DNA of 64,000 bases from an uncultured Prevotella sp. (GCA_905196835.1 CAJJWN010000001.1:160554-224553); one strand, 5' to 3'. Positions 1 to 8,528 are shown, counted from the first letter of the stretch. Numbers and translations are program-made. Notes: generated by a model from the sequence alone, not told the origin.

Positions 1-392
1 TGTCGCCCGACTACAAGACGTTCGCCGACCTTTGCGTCCGCGCGTTGGCCTCGCGCAGCCTCGGTTCGCGCCTGCTGCTCCAGAGCTTCGACGTGCGCAC
101 GCTGAAATACGTACATGAACGCTGGCCCAACATACGCCTGCTGTACCTTGTGGACAAGTCGGTGGGCAGCTATGACGAGGCCATGGGCCGCCTCGGCTTC
201 ACGCCCTACGCCATAAGCCCCGACTTCCCCATGATAAACGCGGACTTTGTAAAGAAGGCTCACGCCGACGGGATGCGCGTAATACCCTACACGGTAGACC
301 GCGAAAAGGATGCCGTCAGGATGAAAGAGGCAGGCGTTGACGCCATCATAACCAACTATCCCGACCGCATGACTGAATGGCTTGACAGATAA
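1..392 (+). CDS. Glycerophosphodiester phosphodiesterase family protein, C-terminal part
   Basis: The gene enters from the left edge in the frame beginning at base 3 and stops with TAA at 390-392, so about 130 C-terminal residues are visible. The text LLLQSFDVRTLKYV followed by VIPYTVDREKDAVRM and GVDAIITNYPD is the typical end of the GDPD TIM barrel, which hydrolyses glycerophosphodiesters to glycerol-3-phosphate and an alcohol. The catalytic His/Glu/Asp residues of this family lie in the N-terminal half and are outside the window, so activity and any signal peptide cannot be judged. A 22-bp repeat array begins at its stop codon. Confidence 0.85.
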   Translation, partial: SPDYKTFADLCVRALASRSLGSRLLLQSFDVRTLKYVHERWPNIRLLYLVDKSVGSYDEAMGRLGFTPYAISPDFPMINADFVKKAHADGMRVIPYTVDREKDAVRMKEAGVDAIITNYPDRMTEWLDR

Positions 393-502
393 CTCACGGT
401 CTTTTGCCTTCCAAAAGGCCATGTTTTACGCGCTAAAAGGCCGTCTTTCGCAACGCGAAAGACGGCCTTTTGCAAAGCCATTGATTATCAACGGGTTACA
501 AA
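391..502. repeat. 22-bp unit array R1 plus companion motif
   Basis: Units start at 391 (degenerate), 413, 435 and 457. Units 3 and 4 form a perfect 17-bp stem with a 3-nt loop (AAC) at 436-472. The companion motif TGATTATCAACGGGTTAC follows at about 482-499. The hairpin may also terminate transcription of the upstream gene. Confidence 0.85.
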
Positions 503-596
503 GGTGCGGCAAAACGCCTTGCCAATGGCCGTTTTAATATTCCGTTAAGATTTGCAACGGAGGGCTTTCCCGTTTCCGTGTTACGCCGAAAACGTG

Positions 597-605
597 TATA
601 TTTGC
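597..605 (+). promoter_or_regulatory. Promoter -7 box for the PafA-like gene
   Basis: TATATTTGC fits the Bacteroidota -7 consensus TAnnTTTGC. Transcription would start near 611, leaving a leader of about 20 nt before the ATG at 632. Confidence 0.7.
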
Positions 606-631
606 AACACAGATTACAACAAACAGAAGAG

Positions 632-2134
632 ATGAAAAGACATTTATTTATTGCAAAAGCCATCCTTGCGGCCGTTATTTTGGCCGGTCTCGGATGCGCA
701 AGGGGCACGGCCGCAGGTGTGGACAGGCCCAAGCTTGTTGTCGGGATAGTGGTTGACCAGATGCGCTGGGACTACCTTTACCGCTACTACGGCCTCTACG
801 GCGAGGGCGGATTTAAGCGGATGATGCGCGAAGGCTACAACTGCGAGAACACGATGATTAACTACGTGCCAACGGTTACAGCCGTAGGCCACACGTCGGT
901 GTTCACCGGCTCGGTGCCTGCCATCCACGGCATAGCCGGCAACGACTTCATGATGGACGGACGCATGGTGTACTGCTGCGAGGACTCTACGGTGAGCGGC
1001 GTGGGCACCGACGGCAAGGCGGGCCGCATGTCGCCGCGCAGGCTGCTCTCTACGACCATCGCCGACGAGCTGAAAATAGCCACCGGCTTCAAGGCCAAGG
1101 TGATAGGCGTGTCGCTGAAAGACCGCGCCGCCATTCTGCCTGCCGGCCATTCGGCCGATGCCGCGTACTGGATGGACAACTCTACGGGCCGCTTCATCAC
1201 GAGCACTTACTACATGAAGGAGCTGCCCCGGTGGGTCGTAAGCTTCAACAAGAAGTACGGCGGACGGAGCGAAAGCGAAGTGTCATACTCCACCTACGGC
1301 AACCTCGTTACGGCGGAGATGGCAAAGGCTGCCGTAGAGGGCGAGGCTCTGGGGCAAGACTCCGTGACCGACATGCTCACCGTAAGCTTCTCCGTTACCG
1401 ACAAAGTGGGCCACAAGGTAGCCACGCACAGCCCCGAGATACAGGAAATATATGTAGACGTTGACAAAAGGCTGGCCGACCTGTTCGCTTATCTTGACCA
1501 AAAGGTTGGCAAGGGGCAGTATCTGGCCTTCCTCACCGCCGACCACGGCGCGGCCAACAACATACTGATGTTGCAGGAACACGGCATACCGGCCGGCGGA
1601 TTTGTGGCCTCGAAGGTAGCGAAAGAGCTTGACACATACCTCAAGCATAAGTTCGGCGCGCGGCAAAGCCTCGTCAATGGCATAGGCAATTACCAGGTAT
1701 TCATAGACCACAAGGCCGTGGAGGCGATGCGGCTCGACCTCGGCGAGGTGAAGGCGGCGGCCATCGAATGGCTGAAGCGCGACCCGCAGCTGGCCTATGT
1801 GGTAGACCTTGAGCACGCGGCCACGGCCACCCTGCCGGCAATAATCAAGGAACGCATCATCAACGGCTACCACCGCCTGCGCAGCGGAGACATACAGCTC
1901 GTGCCCAACCCGGCCAACTACGAGGTGGGCGAAGGCCCCATCGACCGCGGCACGACGCACGGCGTATGGAATCCGTACGACTCTCACATACCGTTCCTGC
2001 TCATGGGATGGGGCGTGAAGCCCGGACGCACCGACGCCAAGACCACCATCAACGACATCGCCGCCACCGTGTGCGCACTAATCCACGTGCAGATGCCCAA
2101 CGGATGTATAGGCAACGCGGTGGTAAACAATTAA
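632..2134 (+). CDS. pafA: PafA-type alkaline phosphatase, secreted
   Basis: 500 aa, alkaline phosphatase superfamily, related to PafA, a broad phosphate monoesterase of the Bacteroidota periplasm. An N-terminal hydrophobic signal runs over residues 5-21 and is followed by Cys22, although the lipobox is not canonical. Family active-site elements are visible: Asp42 (IVVDQMRWD), the PTVTAVGHT nucleophile region with Thr83 as likely nucleophile, the KDR motif in VSLKDRAA that matches the Lys/Arg pair typical of PafA, the D-x3-H zinc motif in TDKVGH, TADHG, and the late His in GTTHGVWNP. The ATG at 632 is chosen because it follows the promoter box closely and begins the signal peptide. The stop lies inside the left arm of an AT-rich inverted repeat. 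Confidence 0.88.
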   Translation: MKRHLFIAKAILAAVILAGLGCARGTAAGVDRPKLVVGIVVDQMRWDYLYRYYGLYGEGGFKRMMREGYNCENTMINYVPTVTAVGHTSVFTGSVPAIHGIAGNDFMMDGRMVYCCEDSTVSGVGTDGKAGRMSPRRLLSTTIADELKIATGFKAKVIGVSLKDRAAILPAGHSADAAYWMDNSTGRFITSTYYMKELPRWVVSFNKKYGGRSESEVSYSTYGNLVTAEMAKAAVEGEALGQDSVTDMLTVSFSVTDKVGHKVATHSPEIQEIYVDVDKRLADLFAYLDQKVGKGQYLAFLTADHGAANNILMLQEHGIPAGGFVASKVAKELDTYLKHKFGARQSLVNGIGNYQVFIDHKAVEAMRLDLGEVKAAAIEWLKRDPQLAYVVDLEHAATATLPAIIKERIINGYHRLRSGDIQLVPNPANYEVGEGPIDRGTTHGVWNPYDSHIPFLLMGWGVKPGRTDAKTTINDIAATVCALIHVQMPNGCIGNAVVNN

Positions 2135-2208
2135 GAATTAAGAGTTAAGAATTAAGAAAATATGCCTCATTGGTAGTTTTCTTAATTCTTAACTCTTAAT
2201 TCTTAATT
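2129..2208. repeat. Long AT-rich inverted repeat L1 (TTAAGAA family)
   Basis: Perfect 32-bp arms at 2129-2160 and 2177-2208, made of TTAAGAA/TTAAGAG words, with a 16-nt loop. The left arm contains the stop codon of the phosphatase gene. It probably acts as a terminator. Confidence 0.85.
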
Positions 2209-2276
2209 AATCTTTCAACCGTAAGGTTGGTTGTCTTATCAGTAAATAAGATACATTCCGTCTCGCCTTTTTTGTG

Positions 2277-2285
2277 TAATTTTGC
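2277..2285 (+). promoter_or_regulatory. Promoter -7 box for the DUF3737 gene
   Basis: TAATTTTGC. The predicted start of transcription near 2291 lies downstream of the GTG at 2289, which rules that codon out and favours the ATG at 2316. Confidence 0.7.
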
Positions 2286-2315
2286 ACCGTGAAACAAGAC
2301 AAAAGGCAATACAGT

Positions 2316-3167
2316 ATGAAACTTATAGCAAACACCGAGTTCGGCGGAGAGCGTCCGCTCTTCGCCTCGCACGACCTTCACATCGACAACGTAACCATCC
2401 GCGAGGGCGAATCGGCCATCAAGGAGTGCAGCAACATAGTGGCTACCAACTGCCGCTTCGAGGGCAACTACCCCTTCTGGCACGTCCACGGCTTCACCAT
2501 CAAGGACTGTTACTTCGCCGTGGGAGGCCGCTCCGCCCTGTGGTATTCTGACCACCTGAAGATGCAGGACACTGTAATCGACGCGCCAAAGATGTTCCGC
2601 GAGATGAACGACATCGAGATAGAGAACGTCGAGATGAACGATGCCGACGAGGTGTTTTGGCGTTGTGAGCGTATCAACGTCAAGAACCTGAAGCTGCACG
2701 GAGGCACTTACCCCTTCATGTTCAGCACGGGCATCAGCGTTGACGGTCTCGAGAGCGACAGCAAATACGTGTTCCAGTACGTCAAGGACGTAGTCATCCG
2801 CAACGCGAAAATAACCACGAAGGACGCTTTCTGGGAAGTGGAGAACGTAACAATCTACGACTCCGAACTGAACGGTGAGTACCTTGGATGGCACTCGAAG
2901 AACCTGCGCCTCGTCAATTGCCACATCTCCGGCGAGCAGCCTCTTTGCTATGCGCACGACCTGAAGCTGGAAAACTGCACCTTCGACGCCTCCTGCGACC
3001 GTGCATTTGAATACTCTACGCTCGACGCCGACATACGCGGAGCAATCACGAACATAAAGAACCCCACTTCGGGACGCATCGTGGCAGACTCCATCGGCTC
3101 CGTAACGCTCGACGAAAACATCAAGGCTCCGGCCGATTGCGAAATCAAAACGAGAAACAATAAATAA
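2316..3167 (+). CDS. DUF3737 family protein, right-handed beta-helix
   Basis: 283 aa. The protein is a run of short beta-helix turns with recurring patterns such as VTIREGES, FTIKDCYF, LKMQDTVI, IEIENVEM, VVIRNAKI, LRLVNCHI and LKLENCTF, as in the DUF3737 family. There is no signal peptide or membrane segment, so it is probably cytoplasmic. The biochemical function of the family is unknown to me; a parallel beta-helix suggests carbohydrate binding or a scaffold, but no catalytic residues can be named. It has its own promoter and is followed by a long GC-rich hairpin. Confidence 0.85.
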   Translation: MKLIANTEFGGERPLFASHDLHIDNVTIREGESAIKECSNIVATNCRFEGNYPFWHVHGFTIKDCYFAVGGRSALWYSDHLKMQDTVIDAPKMFREMNDIEIENVEMNDADEVFWRCERINVKNLKLHGGTYPFMFSTGISVDGLESDSKYVFQYVKDVVIRNAKITTKDAFWEVENVTIYDSELNGEYLGWHSKNLRLVNCHISGEQPLCYAHDLKLENCTFDASCDRAFEYSTLDADIRGAITNIKNPTSGRIVADSIGSVTLDENIKAPADCEIKTRNNK

Positions 3168-3171
3168 AGAG

Positions 3172-3265
3172 AAGCCCCTCCTGACCTCCCCAACGGGGAG
3201 GAACATTGAATACTTTGCTTGAAAGGTATCTTGTTCCTCCCCGTTGGGGAGGTCAGGAGGGGCTT
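3172..3265. repeat. Long GC-rich inverted repeat L2
   Basis: Perfect 33-bp arms at 3172-3204 and 3233-3265 with a 28-nt loop. Each arm also contains a smaller palindrome (CTCCCCAACGGGGAG). It begins 4 nt after the DUF3737 stop and ends 14 nt before the ATG of the EamA gene, so it could both terminate the first transcript and limit translation of the second. Confidence 0.9.
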
Positions 3266-3279
3266 TCTTATTAAGTTCC

Positions 3280-4170
3280 ATGTCCGTCGCCATTGCATAC
3301 TTCCTCATCTACGTAGTGTGGGGCTCCACCTACTTTTTCATTGGCCTTTGCCTGCGCGACTTACCACCGTTCGTGCTTGGCGCGGTGCGTTTCCTTGTGG
3401 CCGGAAGTATGCTCTTGGCCGTCTGCAGGCTGCGCGGCGAGCATCTGTTCAAGACAAAGCTCATATTGAAGTCTGCCGTGAGCGGCATCATCCTGCTGTT
3501 CGTAGACCAGGCGGTCATCATGTTTGCGCAGCGGTTTGTCAGTAGCAGCCTCGTCGCAATCATAGCTTCATCGACCGCAGTGTGGATAATGCTGCTCGAC
3601 GTTCCCATGTGGCGGCGCAACTTTAAAAGCCTTTCCGTCGTCTTGGGAGTGCTTTTAGGCGTGGTAGGTGTCGGCCTTTTATACGTAGAACAGCTGCTTG
3701 ACGACGTGCAGACGGGCGCCCATGCCGAGTACGGAGTGCTGCTGTTGATAGGCGGATGCGTGTCGTGGGCGTGCGGAACGCTATACTCCAAGTACCGCAG
3801 CTCGGCCGAAGAAGACAGCGGCGGACTGGCCGGAGCGGCATGGCAGATGGTCGCCGCAGGCGTTGTCTTTGCCGTTTGCGCCTGCACTACGGGCGGTTTC
3901 GCCGAGGTAAACACCGCCTCCGTATCCACAACTACATGGCTTTCATTGGCTTACCTGATAATATTCGGCTCGCTGATGGCTTACACCGCTTACGTATGGC
4001 TGCTCAAAGTGCGCCCTGCAACGGAAGTAGCCACCCACGCATACGTCAACCCCGTAGTTGCCGTTGTCCTCGGGGCAGGCATCGGAGGAGAAGAAGTCAC
4101 GGCGGTACAGCTGGCCGGACTGGCCGTAATACTGCTCAGCGTGATGAGCATTAACAGAAAAATGAAATGA
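3280..4170 (+). CDS. EamA/DMT family transporter
   Basis: 296 aa, inner-membrane transporter of the drug/metabolite superfamily with about ten transmembrane helices in two EamA repeats. Typical text is YVVWGSTYFFIGLCLRDLPP at the N-terminus and a second-half helix ending LMAYTAYVWLLK followed by YVNPVVAVVLGAGIGGE. The substrate cannot be predicted; members export metabolites, amino acids or drugs. Start ATG 3280 begins directly with the first helix; a longer in-frame start at 3244 would lie inside the inverted repeat. The stop overlaps the next gene's ATG (ATGA), so the two are translationally coupled. Confidence 0.88.
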   Translation: MSVAIAYFLIYVVWGSTYFFIGLCLRDLPPFVLGAVRFLVAGSMLLAVCRLRGEHLFKTKLILKSAVSGIILLFVDQAVIMFAQRFVSSSLVAIIASSTAVWIMLLDVPMWRRNFKSLSVVLGVLLGVVGVGLLYVEQLLDDVQTGAHAEYGVLLLIGGCVSWACGTLYSKYRSSAEEDSGGLAGAAWQMVAAGVVFAVCACTTGGFAEVNTASVSTTTWLSLAYLIIFGSLMAYTAYVWLLKVRPATEVATHAYVNPVVAVVLGAGIGGEEVTAVQLAGLAVILLSVMSINRKMK

Positions 4171-5402
4171 ACAAAAACAGTCTTTCGCCCGTAAAACCTT
4201 CCGAACGTTATGTCATTCTGGACGCTTTGAGGGGCTTTGCGCTTATCGGCATCATCCTCGCCAACTACCCGGAGTTCTCCCTTTACACGTTCAAGACGGC
4301 GGAAGAGGCCGCCGCAATGCCTACGGCAGGCATCGACCGGGTGGTAAAGTTCTTGCAATACGTGCTGGTGGACGGCAAGTTCTACACGCTGTTCTCACTC
4401 CTTTTCGGCATTGGTTTCTCCATAATCATCAGCCACGCACAGGCCAAGGGCGTGGCAGGTTTCCGCCTGTTTTACCGCCGCATGGCCATACTCATGCTGA
4501 TAGGATTCGTCCATCTGATGTTCATTTGGAGCGGAGACATACTCATGTTGTACGCCCTTATGGGTATGGCGTTGCCCTTGTTCAGGCACATGGGCGACAA
4601 GGCATTGCTCCGCTGGGCTGTGTTCTTCCTGCTGTTGCCCGTCGCCGTGGATGCGTTCACATGGCTTTCGGGTGTCAGCCTGTCAGCCCCGGCGGTGCGG
4701 GCGCAGTGGCATCACTGCCGCATGTACGGCATAACGGAGGAGAACTTCGGCTATTGGCTGCGCGATGCGGACACATATAAAGAGGTGTTTGAGTTCCTTG
4801 TACAGGGTGCATTGGTGCGAGTGCAGGAGTTTGTAGACGGCAACCGCTACTTCAAGGTTATGGGATTGTTCATCATCGGCTTTTATATCGGGCGGCGGAA
4901 GATGTACGCCGACCTTGCAAGCCACAACGACTTGCTGCGCCGCGTGACGCGTTTCGGCCTCATGGTTGGACTTCCCCTGTCGGTGGTTTACGCCTGGAGC
5001 GCGACAAGCGGACACCCTTTCGGCCCGGTAGGGCATTCCGTACTCTACCTGACAAGCGTCTATCCGCTGGGCTTCGCATACATGGCAGGGCTGTGCCTGC
5101 TGTTCCTTAGGAGCAAGGATGCTGGCATTTGGCGGTGGTTGGCGGCACCGGGCAGGATGGCGTTGACCAACTATGTCGGCCAGTCTGTCGTCGGAATGTT
5201 CCTCTTTTACGGTATAGGCATGGGACTTGGAGCGGGCGTCGGGCTGTCGGCAACGGAGCTTATAGCCCTTGGAGTATTCCTTTTGCAGACGTTGGCGAGC
5301 CGCTTTTGGCTGGCTTTCTGCCAGTTCGGACCATTGGAATGGGTATGGCGTATGCTCAATTACGGAAAGACATTCAGCTTGTTTAAGGGCTGGAAAAGTT
5401 AA
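4167..5402 (+). CDS. DUF418 (YeiB-like) membrane protein
   Basis: 411 aa. The N-terminal text YVILDALRGFALIGIILANYP and the C-terminal DUF418 domain (APGRMALTNYVGQSVVGMFL and FGPLEWVWRMLNYGK) are diagnostic. The protein is a polytopic inner-membrane protein resembling the acyltransferase-3/NodX fold, probably moving or modifying a small molecule at the membrane; the true substrate is not known. It overlaps the EamA transporter by 4 nt, which suggests that the pair exports and modifies a shared compound (inference). A TTAAGAA-family inverted repeat starts at its 3' end and lies between it and the convergent TlpA-like gene. Confidence 0.88.
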   Translation: MNKNSLSPVKPSERYVILDALRGFALIGIILANYPEFSLYTFKTAEEAAAMPTAGIDRVVKFLQYVLVDGKFYTLFSLLFGIGFSIIISHAQAKGVAGFRLFYRRMAILMLIGFVHLMFIWSGDILMLYALMGMALPLFRHMGDKALLRWAVFFLLLPVAVDAFTWLSGVSLSAPAVRAQWHHCRMYGITEENFGYWLRDADTYKEVFEFLVQGALVRVQEFVDGNRYFKVMGLFIIGFYIGRRKMYADLASHNDLLRRVTRFGLMVGLPLSVVYAWSATSGHPFGPVGHSVLYLTSVYPLGFAYMAGLCLLFLRSKDAGIWRWLAAPGRMALTNYVGQSVVGMFLFYGIGMGLGAGVGLSATELIALGVFLLQTLASRFWLAFCQFGPLEWVWRMLNYGKTFSLFKGWKS

Positions 5403-5500
5403 GAATTAAGAGTTAAGGATTAAGAAAATATGACTTGCTCTGCATGTCAAGAGCATTTTGCAAGTCATATTTTCTTAATTCTTAACTCTTAATTCTTAAC
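5398..5500. repeat. Long AT-rich inverted repeat L3 (TTAAGAA family)
   Basis: 40-bp arms at 5398-5437 and 5461-5500 with a single mismatch and a 23-nt loop. It separates two convergent genes and probably terminates both transcripts. Confidence 0.88.
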
Positions 5501-5501
5501 T

Positions 5502-6041
5502 CTAAAAAACCGTCTCCGCCAGTCTTTTTTCAATCTCTTCGACGTAAACGTTGGCGAAATCTATGCGTCCTTGCGGGTCGATTAGGTAAAAAGTGGGAGT
5601 CCACTTGATGTTGTATGCCGAGGCAACGGTGCTCCGGCTTGCAGGCACAAGCTCGCGGTGCTGCATCCAGAGGAGGCCGTTCTTTTCGATATATGTGCGC
5701 CATTGGTCTTCATCCGTATCGAAGGAGACACCCAAGATGACAAGTCCGCGTGGCCCATAAGTGCTGTGTATGCGCTTCATCGACGGCGTAGCGTCGCGGC
5801 AGTCGCTGCATGTTGACCTCCAGAACTCGATGAGCACGTAGCTGCCGCGCAGCGAAGCGAGCGTCTGCCCGTCAGGATTGTCATCGGTGAAGAAGGTGAA
5901 GTCTGGCGCGGCGGTGCCTGCTTCAAGCAACGTCTTGTTGTAGTCAGTGTCGTCATCGCCGCCTAACGTGCATGAGGATAGCAGCAAGGCGATAGTGAAA
6001 AAAGGCAGGACCATAGTCCGGAAAAGTGTTTTCTGTATCAT
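5502..6041 (-). CDS. TlpA/thioredoxin-like lipoprotein
   Basis: 179 aa. Signal peptide with lipobox LLSSC (Cys24), then an AhpC/TSA-Redoxin fold: AAPDFTFF, then FWRSTCSDC with the redox pair Cys78-Cys81, then the cis-Pro region KWTPTFYLIDPQGRI. It is probably an outer-membrane or periplasmic lipoprotein that reduces or isomerises disulfides, like the Bacteroidales TlpA family. The chosen ATG at 6041 overlaps the stop of ibrB (ATGA), so it is the last gene of a four-gene overlapping operon; a functional link with the IbrAB pair is not obvious. Confidence 0.87.
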   Translation of the reverse strand: MIQKTLFRTMVLPFFTIALLLSSCTLGGDDDTDYNKTLLEAGTAAPDFTFFTDDNPDGQTLASLRGSYVLIEFWRSTCSDCRDATPSMKRIHSTYGPRGLVILGVSFDTDEDQWRTYIEKNGLLWMQHRELVPASRSTVASAYNIKWTPTFYLIDPQGRIDFANVYVEEIEKRLAETVF

Positions 6042-6583
6042 AATTCTTCGTCGTTGTCTTCCTCTTCCACCCAGTCTTCCGAGCCGCCGAACTGTTTGTC
6101 GGCGAACAGGGCGGCCAGTCCCGACACCTGCTTGAGGCGCAGCAGCTCGTCCTTGTCCATGCCTATGTTGCGCATAATCCATGCGTCAGACATGCCGGCC
6201 TTGGTCAGTTCGGCCACGATGTTGCTCATCAGCTCTACCGAGTGTGTGCCCCGGGCGCGGTTGTGGCGTATCGTCGAGGCCATGCGTTCCGACAAGTCTT
6301 TCTGTATTATTGATACGGGCAGCAGGCCGTGCTCCCTCTTGTAAATCCTTTCCGACGTCTTCATCACCATGTAGCGGTGAAATCCGTCCACGAGTTCGTA
6401 GCGGTCTTGCGCCTTGTCGTAGTAGCATACGCAGGGCATGGTGTAGCCGTCTTCCCAGATTGAAAGCTCCAGCAGCTTCATCTCGGGCGGCGCAACGACG
6501 TTAGGATTGTAGTTGTTTGCCACCACCTTGTCTATCGGCACGGCTATGACTCCATACACCGGGCTTCTGTATTCATCTTCCAT
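6038..6583 (-). CDS. ibrB: IbrB-like ParB/sulfiredoxin-fold nuclease-domain protein
   Basis: 181 aa. The N-terminal ParB/Srx domain is recognisable by VPIDKVVANNYNPN, the LELSIWEDGYTMP segment and the ELVDGFHRYMV motif, followed by a helical region with an HTH-like stretch (LTKAGMSDAWIMRNIGMDKDEL written in two parts) and an acidic tail. IbrB was named in E. coli with IbrA, where the pair stimulates expression of immunoglobulin-binding proteins; the biochemical activity is unsettled. The gene overlaps ibrA by 11 nt and the lipoprotein gene by 4 nt. IbrA/IbrB pairs occur on mobile and prophage DNA, but no phage genes are present here. Confidence 0.82.
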   Translation of the reverse strand: MEDEYRSPVYGVIAVPIDKVVANNYNPNVVAPPEMKLLELSIWEDGYTMPCVCYYDKAQDRYELVDGFHRYMVMKTSERIYKREHGLLPVSIIQKDLSERMASTIRHNRARGTHSVELMSNIVAELTKAGMSDAWIMRNIGMDKDELLRLKQVSGLAALFADKQFGGSEDWVEEEDNDEEL

Positions 6584-7874
6584 GTTGCAGTGATTTGTAT
6601 TTTTCGAGCACTCTGTCGCGCTTTTCCTTCTCCTGTTTTGTCAGCGCGAAGCCCATGTACTTGCACGCGTGGTCGTTCTTCATTATGCAGATGCACATGC
6701 GCTTGTACGTGGGAATTTCCTTGAATTCGGGTATGTCGATGTCGTCGATGTACTCCATGCGCACGGGCTTCTTCGGCGTATGATAGGCCGACTGGCCGCC
6801 AATGGTGAATTCGACTCCCGCCTGCCGCAGCCTCTCTATGGTTTCGTCGGCAAGGCATCCGCCGCGTTCGCGCCAGAACTTTATGCTCACATCGAGCTTG
6901 CGCAGATAGTTGCGGCGCACGTGTTCGGGCAGCGTGTCGAGCAGGAAATACATGTACTTTTTCCACGAGAAGCCGGGCGGACACTTGATTGATTTCCACC
7001 CCATAGCCGTAGTCTTGCCGTATATTCCGGCGAAGTTGACGCCGTTCACGCGCCCCAACATGCGTCCCCACATGTCGGGGTCGATGGCGCGGTAGAGGGC
7101 GAGCGACGGCAGTGCCTGCGATATGAAGGGGCTGGCTACGCGCTGGCTGCCCAGCGGCACGCCGGCCTGGTGGTACAGGTCGTACAGCCGGTTGTAGTCC
7201 CAGCCGAAGCGGCCGTAGGCCGTCCAAATGTCGGATATGCGCCAGTCGTACAGGGGGTAGGCGCTGTACGAGTGGTTGTCATACTTGTGTGTCCACCTGT
7301 AATGGTACAGGTGGTTGTAGTTCTTGGTGCTGTGTATGGTGCGCCAGCGGTTGTAGCTCTCCTGCGTACGTATGCCTACGAGCGCGCAGATGTTGGCGCA
7401 GCCCTTGCGGCGCATCAGCCACGGCATGAAGAGATACTGGAAGTCATAGTCCCACAGCTCCGGGGTGTAGAAGCCGAAGTCGGCCTCGGTCAGGCAGCCT
7501 TCGGGCATGGGGCGCACCCACAGGTCACGCTTGTCCTTCTCCCACGGCCTCCAGTAAGGCTGGTACATCGACGTACACGTGGGCACTTTGAACGGAACGC
7601 AGCAGTGGTACACCTCGAGCACGTCGCGGTTGGCCGCCAGCGTGCGCGCAACGTAGTCCGTAGTGTCGCGGTACTGCACCTCGTAGTCCATGTGCATCAC
7701 GCCGAGCTTGCGCCCGGGGGCGTTGCGCCGCAGGTAGTCTATGCACAGGTTGAGCAGCACGCCGCTGTCCTTGCCGCCGGAGAACGACACGTAGACGTAC
7801 TCGAACGTGTCGAACACTACCTTCAGCCGCCGCTGCACGGCCTCGTATACGTTAAGCTGCCGTATCATCGCCAC
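6573..7874 (-). CDS. ibrA: IbrA-like PAPS-reductase-family protein (DUF3440)
   Basis: 433 aa. The N-terminal PP-loop ATPase/PAPS reductase domain has the SGGKDSG motif at residues 32-38, with HMDYE after the second strand. A long C-terminal DUF3440-type region follows (RGGCLADETIERLRQAG, FKEIPTYKRMCICIMKNDH). The PP-loop implies adenylation or a nucleotide-sulfur substrate, but a sulfate-assimilation role is unlikely because the partners are IbrB and a GNAT-like protein rather than cys genes. It overlaps the upstream gene by 23 nt and ibrB by 11 nt, so it is the centre of a tightly coupled operon. Confidence 0.85.
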   Translation of the reverse strand: MAMIRQLNVYEAVQRRLKVVFDTFEYVYVSFSGGKDSGVLLNLCIDYLRRNAPGRKLGVMHMDYEVQYRDTTDYVARTLAANRDVLEVYHCCVPFKVPTCTSMYQPYWRPWEKDKRDLWVRPMPEGCLTEADFGFYTPELWDYDFQYLFMPWLMRRKGCANICALVGIRTQESYNRWRTIHSTKNYNHLYHYRWTHKYDNHSYSAYPLYDWRISDIWTAYGRFGWDYNRLYDLYHQAGVPLGSQRVASPFISQALPSLALYRAIDPDMWGRMLGRVNGVNFAGIYGKTTAMGWKSIKCPPGFSWKKYMYFLLDTLPEHVRRNYLRKLDVSIKFWRERGGCLADETIERLRQAGVEFTIGGQSAYHTPKKPVRMEYIDDIDIPEFKEIPTYKRMCICIMKNDHACKYMGFALTKQEKEKRDRVLEKYKSLQHGR

Positions 7875-8286
7875 CGCTCCTTTCCTCTCCGGCGTAAGTC
7901 ATCTTGTCATAGTTTTTCAGCGAAGCCACGGTCTCGAAACCGCCTTCGGCGAACACGCCCGCGTGCCTTTTCTGCGCCATGGCGTCAAGCCTCGCCCCGC
8001 CGTCGCTCCCCTCCACGGCCGCGGCAAGCAGCGCGGCGAGCACCTGCGGGTCGTCGTCGCAGGCGTAATAGTTGTCGATGAGCGAGCGCGCCCGGTCACG
8101 CCTTACCGGCATGAAGCCGCATACCTTGCGGCCACGGCGCGCCACGTACCATGTATATTCGTCCGAAGTCTTGAACGGGTAGCCGTTGTTCCAGCGTATC
8201 ACGGCGGCGTCCATCGCCAGCGGCGCCACGAGTTCGTAGAGCCTCCGCTCCGTGCCGTCCAGTCGTATTATCTCGATTTCATTCAT
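7852..8286 (-). CDS. GNAT-like small protein upstream of ibrA
   Basis: 144 aa, start ATG 8286 chosen because the promoter box lies at 8331-8339. The middle resembles an acetyltransferase core: a strand TWYVARRGRKVCGFMPVRRD, then SLIDNYYACDDDPQVLAALL, with a C-terminal FAEGGFETVASLKNYDKMTY like the end of GNAT proteins. The acetyl-CoA loop is not clear, so the assignment is tentative. It is the first gene of the operon and its last 23 nt overlap the start of ibrA, so translation is probably coupled. Confidence 0.6.
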   Translation of the reverse strand: MNEIEIIRLDGTERRLYELVAPLAMDAAVIRWNNGYPFKTSDEYTWYVARRGRKVCGFMPVRRDRARSLIDNYYACDDDPQVLAALLAAAVEGSDGGARLDAMAQKRHAGVFAEGGFETVASLKNYDKMTYAGEERSGGDDTAA

Positions 8287-8330
8287 GTTTCCCGTGCTGC
8301 GGCCTTGTTTGCCGTGGCGGCCGCAACGTT

Positions 8331-8339
8331 GCAAAAATA
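8331..8339 (-). promoter_or_regulatory. Promoter -7 box for the ibrAB operon
   Basis: Reads TATTTTTGC on the minus strand, about 45 nt upstream of the ATG at 8286. It is the only such box upstream of the four overlapping genes. Confidence 0.65.
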
Positions 8340-8528
8340 CTGTTTTTAGGCCGTCCGTGCAACTTTTGCGCCGTAAAAAGTCTTTTTCCGCCCGGCGGCG
8401 ACGGCATATCCTGAGCATGTACGGCCGCCGCCGCGTCCCCCGTCAGCGGCAAGGCGGATGTTACATTTAAGGCCGTCGGCCGGAAAGGCAAGCCGCAATT
8501 GCAGTCATCCATTTTCAAATCAAAATTC

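Noticed and set aside
2289..2315. GTG at 2289 as start of the DUF3737 gene
   Set aside because: It lies 4 nt after the -7 box, upstream of the expected 5' end of the mRNA; ATG 2316 fits the family.
5502..8286. The ibrAB operon as part of a prophage
   Set aside because: No capsid, terminase, integrase or lysis genes and no attachment site were found around it.
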